From: Myotis daubentonii
Lineage: Eukaryota > Chordata > Mammalia > Chiroptera > Vespertilionidae
Assembly (NCBI RefSeq): GCF_963259705.1
Contig: NC_081842.1
Coordinates: 64,988,787-65,052,786, forward strand
DNA length: 64,000 nt
Direction of reading: 5' to 3'
How positions within the stretch are numbered: position 1 is the stretch's first letter; every line of letters begins with the position of its first letter. Below, piece after piece: positions 58,811 to 64,000 of the stretch. The notes beneath the pieces are model-generated. The model did no database searches. It was not told where the DNA came from and saw only the letters and a program-made list of their open reading frames with translations. The position numbers and the translations under genes were made by a program.

Positions 58811-59172
58811 GGCTTTAGCTCAGACCTCAGCTGCTGAAAGCAGGTCTGGACTTTGTTTACCTTCTGTATTTGAAACTTTGTTGCGACTCCAGCTCTGAGA
58901 TCCCGGCTGACTGAAAGCAGGTTTCTGGGGTTTTGTTTAGCTTCTATATTTGTAACAATGTTTCTTAGAGAGCCGCTCAGAGCCCAGCAGTGGCAGGCGG
59001 GGAAACTGGCTTCCTCCGTCACTGGAGCAAGCAAGCCTCCATGTTCACGTCAGCTGCCTGGCTGCCGGCCGCCATCTTGGTTGGCAGTTAATTTTCATAT
59101 CTCACTGATTAGCCAATGGGAAGGGTAGCGAAGTTACGGCTAATTACCATGTTTCTCTTTTATTAGATAGGA

Positions 59173-59405
59173 GGATATATATATTTATAATAAACCAGTA
59201 ATCTAGTGAGTAAACAGATTAGTTCTATGAGCCTCTCTAGCAAATTAACTGGACCCAAGAAGTGAGTTTTGAGAACCTCTGATTTACAGCCAGTCAGTCA
59301 GAATTATAGGACTTGCAATTGGCATCATGAGTTGGAGGGGGTCATGTGAACCTCCAATTTGTGACTGGTTATCAGAAGCAAAGATACTTGCTGAGCCCCA
59401 GCTGA
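59173..59405 (+). mobile_element. Old LTR-like element, right part
   Basis: TTATAATAAACCAGTAATCT, AGCAAATTAACTGGACCCAA, GAACCTCTGATTTACAGCCA and GGACTTGCAATTGGCATCAT continue the element broken at 54971. AATAAA suggests a polyadenylation signal. Confidence 0.55.
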
Positions 59406-61970
59406 AAGGCCACCCCTATGAGCTAAGCAACATGCCAGCTGCATTCCCTGAAGGCGAGAGGCTGCAGCTGTGAGGCCCCTTGTGTGAGAAAGAAAAGAGA
59501 CTTTTTTTAACCATAAGATTTGAGCAAGTTGCTTATGTGTGAAAGGTTTCTGTGGAATCAAGTTAGATGGTGCTAACTCACTAGACAAAAGATCATACCC
59601 TCCAGCTCAAGATACCCATCTCTAGGGACTATTTCTAACAGTCTCAGGTCTGGGTGAGGACAGCCAGTGAAAGACATCCAGATTAGCTGAGGGAGCACAA
59701 TGACCTGGTAACAGGAGGAAGCAAGGGAAAAAAAAAAGGCTCTAAATCCCCAGTGAGAAAGAACAAGCAAAGAGGAAAGATGATGCTCACAATTTTTGCT
59801 GCACAGAATATGGAGCAGCAGCAGCTGTACAGCCAAGAGCTGGGTGGCAATGCGCTGTAACCTTGCCCCAGATCTACTCACCAGGAGCTGCATTTTACTA
59901 AATCTTTTTCACATCACAATGTGAAAGGTACTGACCTATAACACCTGTCCTGGTAAATCCATAGTCCCTCTTGAATGTCTCTCTAAACGAAAATTCAGAG
60001 AAATAAGAGCCAGCAGGTAAAGCAGCGAAAGCCCTCGGTTAGAAACCAGAGACCAGGGCTGTACATCTGACAGTTTCAACCTGACTACAACCTTACACAA
60101 GTCTCTTCACTTCTCTAGGCCTCAGTTACTGTATCTGGGCATTGAGGGAGTTCACAAGGAGATTTAAGATGCAAACGTTCAAACTACCAAAGTCCTAATT
60201 GTATGCAAATTTCAGTTCTATATGTTTTGTTTTCCAATTTCCCTAAAAAAGAAAGCATCAGAGAAATGACTGTGATCTAATGCTGTTCTGGCATGGACAG
60301 CCCCCAACCCCCAACACTTTAGCCTCTACTGTCACTAATCTTCTAAAATTAATTATATACATTGAACATGAGATTCAGGTCTTTCTAAAATGTGCCACTC
60401 CCCAGAGAAGATCACCAATCTGATCTAGCACAGAATTTGTCACAGAATTTGTCCCAGAATTTGCCTGTCGGCCAGCCTCAACCTCTCATGTGCTCAGAGT
60501 CCTGAATGCACAGTGCAGGATGACATCTCTCACATGCTTCTGTGGACTAGCAAATGACCCATCTCAACAGGAAAGAAGACACCACCTTCCTTTAGGCACT
60601 TAATTCCAACCCTCTCAGCATGCAGAAACACACCATTCATCAGTCAGCAAAAAGCTGCGCCTTCCCCACCTTCCCCAAAGCCTTCACAGGAGAGAATGAA
60701 GCATTCTAAAGGAATGCTGTGCCTCACAATTTTTTAAGCGAAATCGTCAGTCTGTGAGAAAAATCTGAATGAAATCTACTGTCCTAGTTGGAGGAAAAAA
60801 CCAAGATTGCTAAAAATAAGTAAATAAGATGTGCAAATCACTCATCCTCTGCCACAGTTGGTTTCAACCTATTTAAGTAAAAAAAAAAGAGGTCGGAACA
60901 CAGGGAGAGGAAGCTCAAACTCCCACCAGCTTCCTACCCTCAGCACTTGCCTCTCTGCAGCTCCTTCATTCTCCCAGGTGTCTTCGAAGTCACCCCACCC
61001 ATCCCAGGGCTGGGGACTATTAAGTAGTTCAATGCCTGACACCTGGGCTCTCTCCTTCTCTTCCTTTCAGCTTTCCTCTCACGTGGACCTGAGGTCATTT
61101 TACAGCTGGAAACAAAGTCCATCACAGGGTAAGTGTTCAATACATACTGTTAAAATAAATTTCTAGGCCGCTCCTCCCCAGGGATGCCATGTCAGCAAAC
61201 CAAAACTTAAATAATTTTTATGTCCTGGTAAGTGCTCCACTTGATCAGAAATGCAGTATATCCACTCACAGTCCCCAAATGCCAAGCCAACTCAGGGCTC
61301 TACACTTACTTCCTTGTTTTTGTGGACAAAAAAAGAAGCTACATACTAAACCTAACAAGCTCCCGTCGGCCTTACAAACACAGAGACTGCAAGTAACATA
61401 GGATGGTTTGAACACAAAATTCCTAACTAAAAGCAGCTCTTGGTGGTAGTCATGTCCCAAGCCTGTAGCTTCCTTGACAAAGGTCAGTCTTTAAGTGAGC
61501 CAGCCTGTTGTCTTTTTGCATATAAGATAACATATCTTGGAATGTCAGAGTAATCTTTTCCAGACCCTTCAAGGCACAAGTTCTGGCACCAGAGCATGAG
61601 ACCACAGAACCCCTCCTCATTATCTTATCTCCAGAATATTATCTCTAGGTGCTGTAAATGTCACCTATGCTGTACCCACCCACGTAAAAGCAGTATGTGC
61701 CTCTCCATTTTGCTTTTTAGCCACTCCCGGAGATTTCCCTACTTTGCTTTCTCCTGCTCCCATAATCTACTACTAATGGATTTCATGCAACTCTCCTTAC
61801 ATCTCATCATTTTATTGTAATGTATAAAATAAGGTGCAAATCTGCCATCCTCTGAGCATCTTCTCAATCCTTAAAGATTTTACTCCCAGGCAATTGTTGT
61901 CAGTTCGGTTAGAATAAACACATAAAAATATCTTTATAGGTTTGGATGATTCTTTCCTTGACATTTCCTT
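59406..61970. other. Intronic sequence with one MIR scrap
   Basis: A MIR piece lies at about 60045-60150 (CAAGTCTCTTCACTTCTCTA, then GGCCTCAGTTACTGTATCTG). A small triplet of CAGAATTTGTC words lies at 60431-60464. No gene is seen. Confidence 0.5.
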
Positions 61971-61974
61971 TTTT

Positions 61975-62176
61975 TTTTTTCTAAATATGTTTTTATTGAT
62001 TTTTTAGAGACAGATGAGAGAGAGAGAGAGAGAGAGTAGCATTAATTGGCTGCCTCCTGCACACCCCCTACCTGAGATCAGCCCACAATCCTGGCATGTG
62101 CCCAACCAAATAGAACTGACTACCTCTAGGGGTGCAAGGGGCCAGGCACAACCAAATGAGCCACACCGGCCAGGGT
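61975..62176 (-). mobile_element. VES-type SINE, minus
   Basis: Plus-strand end AATGAGCCACACCGGCCAGG. GGCTGCCTCCTGCACACCCC is in the middle, and a GA run lies at 62015-62036. An imperfect target duplication (CATTTCCTTTTT versus TATTTCCTATTC) flanks it. Confidence 0.9.
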
Positions 62177-62939
62177 GGTATTTCCTATTCTTTATCTTAT
62201 AATAACTTTCTGCCTTTCACCCATTTTGCAGCTCCCTGGACCCTTGGGAATGGAGACTGCCACTCATGAAGTGTTAGTTAAAGTTTGTTTGTATCACCTC
62301 AAATGTCTCTTCAATCATTTTTTTAAAAAAATAATACTACTGAATGAATGAATATGCACGGGTACCATGTGTTTACAGACTAAGAGAAATCTCACACCAA
62401 GTCTAAATTTGGCCACGCTTACAATAAAGCATCTGACTTCTTCCCACCTGCTCAATTTACCTACCCCGCCCCCACAAAGAAACTCATTTGCAAAGGTCTC
62501 TGGAGCCTGAATGTTATCCTGGGAATGACAAAGCTCACATGAAGAAGACTAGACATTTTTTTTTCTTTTTTCTAATAATGAAGAATCACTGTCTCAGGGC
62601 TCCGACCTTAGTTTTCTCATCTCTGCTCTATTCTAATGACAAGGTATTTCTGTTTACACAGGGAGAGAAAGCTCCAACTCCCATGGACTTCCAATAGGCC
62701 CAGTTTTCCCTCCCCTTCCTCCCCCACCCGCTGTGTACCCTTGAAAGGAGAGGAGGCTCTCCCAGGAAGCAGGCGGGAGGTGCTGGCCCACCACGGCCAG
62801 CGAGGGGCTGAGGAGGGAGGCCTGATGGCCCCTACTGCTTCCACATCAAGGCCCGGCCTGGCCACTGAAAGAGGCCATTATCTCCCATAAAAGAGTCTGT
62901 GGAGTTTCCTAAAGATTATATCTGAAACTCCGCACTGTG
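62177..62939. other. Intronic sequence, nothing recognised
   Basis: It becomes more GC-rich from about 62690. No exon could be supported. Confidence 0.45.
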
Positions 62940-63140
62940 CTGGGGAAGCAAGAGGCAGCTCCCGAGATTTGGGGGGCGTTGGAGGAGGAGCTGCGCTAGT
63001 GGCTCTTAGAGCTGCAGGCAGAGGCCACGCCCCGCGCTGGGTCCCAGCCACGCCCTGCGGCCCTCGGGGTCCCCCTGGTCCCCAGGGGCCACGCCCCAGC
63101 CCGGACCTGGGGGCGCAGGGAGCGGCTGGCTGGTGGCAGC
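62940..63140. promoter_or_regulatory. Small GC- and CpG-rich patch, possible regulatory island
   Basis: GC content rises sharply. CpG recurs (CCCGAG, GGGGGCGT, CCCCGCGC, CCTGCGGCCCTCGG), and the KLF/Sp-like word CCACGCCC occurs about four times. It could be an alternative promoter or enhancer in GAP43 intron 1. No first exon could be identified, so this is a weak call. Confidence 0.35.
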
Positions 63141-64000
63141 AGTGGAGAAACAAAGGGATGAGGTCACCCTGAAGAGAGACCAGAGGGAACGCCTAAAGGA
63201 GGCAGAGAAGGAGTGGAGGAGAGAGGCTGTGGGACGGAAACCGCTCTAAATGCAGGGGGAGGGTGCGGGCAGACAAAGGCTGAGGGAAAACCAGGGAAGG
63301 GAGCCCAAGCAGACAGCTGCTGCGCTAGGAGAGAAGCAGTGGGCGGAGACACCTGGCTGAACCAGCCCTGCTTAGGAAAAATGAAAGTTCGCTTAAAGCC
63401 CCTCCCCTGCTCCCCGCCATGTTCCACACACACCCACCATTTGGGTCGGTACTTTGAATTACACAGTTTTAAAAATAGATATATGCGGTGGCCTAAGGGT
63501 GTCCCTGAATCTGAAGCAGTGTGTACTGTCATTCGTTGGTATGTATTGTGTTTATATAATTATTTTCCTATAAATTGTCCATAGCTTTTCTAACGTCAGA
63601 GCTGTCCATTGCCCCAAACAAGGTTAAATGTTAGTCTCTGATATGGTGGGGCGACAAACAATACCACCTAAAATGCATATGATACCAGAAGTAGTGGGGG
63701 TAATACTTCTACTTTTTGGTTAATCATGTTAATACCAGTCATCTAGACAAGATAAACATTTTATAGGTAAGAGGCCATTGACTAGTACATTTTTATTTGA
63801 GAGAAGACTGAGGGCAGGATTCTGAAAGACCAAGAAGTAGGGTGCAGAGGCCTGGGAGGTGTGAGCAGGTCCCTAGAGAAAACTACTGGGCCTGTCTTTT
63901 GGTTTTGTCCCGGCTGACATTGAGGCAAGTCACCAAAGGAACAAACCTGTACCTCATTACTTAAGAAGAATGTTTACTAGCGTACTAGGGCCACTCTTGT
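63141..64000. other. Intronic sequence to the window end
   Basis: Purine-rich to about 63400, then AT-rich. No gene or repeat recognised. Confidence 0.45.

Larger units (their letters stand above)
54972..59172 (-). mobile_element. Helitron composite C, minus, carrying a provirus
   Basis: The minus strand starts TCCTATCTAATAAAAGAG (59172) and ends GTGCACAAATTTTTGTGCAC, then CGGGCCTCTAG|T (54972). The inner junction near 55990, GGCCTCTA|TCCTATATAGTAAAAG, matches composites A and B. Without the retroviral insert (56296-58810 plus one duplication) the composite would be about 1.7 kb. The 47-bp array (55171-55815) is much longer than in B. Open frames of up to 296 codons run through the arrays on the plus strand and are repeat artefacts. 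Confidence 0.88.

Noticed and set aside
61000..64000. GAP43 exon 1 in the right-hand end
   Set aside because: I looked on the minus strand for the start encoding MLCCMRRTKQ and did not find it. It is probably beyond the window.

Overview
The window is nuclear DNA of a vesper bat (family Vespertilionidae), inferred from its repeats. It holds eleven tRNA-derived VES-type SINEs and about ten non-autonomous Helitrons of the HeliBat kind: TC at the 5' end, CTAG at the 3' end behind a GTGCACGAATTTCGTGCAC-type hairpin, inserted between A and T. It also holds a bat-type L1 3' end and mammal-wide MIR fossils. No bacterial, viral-replicon or CRISPR features are present.

Only one piece of cellular coding sequence is convincing. 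It is the large middle exon of GAP43 (neuromodulin) on the minus strand at 37101-37710, with a pyrimidine-rich acceptor and a GTGAGC donor. The other two GAP43 exons were not found. From the known human layout (a 10-residue first exon, a ~29-residue last exon, and introns of tens of kb) I infer that 1-37100 is mostly intron 2 and 37711-64000 mostly intron 1. All other open frames lie in repeats or look like chance.

Layout. 1-37100: AT-rich intron with MIR fossils, single Helitrons (695-881, 2018-2500, 2501-2830, 25760-26022, 27492-27954, 31009-31519), an L1 3' end split by a SINE (6082-7064), two mariner-type MITEs and scattered SINEs. 37101-37710: GAP43 exon 2. 37711-64000: more SINEs, three Helitron composites (41891-42862, 46168-47271, 54972-59172) and a short non-autonomous endogenous retrovirus (56296-58810) inside the third composite. 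A small GC/CpG-rich patch lies at about 62940-63140.

The most unusual content is the mobile DNA. (a) Three Helitron-Helitron composites share a junction in which the upstream element has lost the last G of CTAG. This suggests the fusion arose once and then moved as a unit. (b) The provirus-like element has 6-bp target duplications, a tRNA-Lys-type primer site, a polypurine tract and a ~124-bp tandemly duplicated leader that multiplies the splice donor. Its LTRs are identical over 405 bp on one side but clearly diverged on the other. (c) A 47-bp Helitron minisatellite has grown from about 4 to about 14 copies through a 7-unit higher-order duplication. I see no evidence for a new protein-based system.
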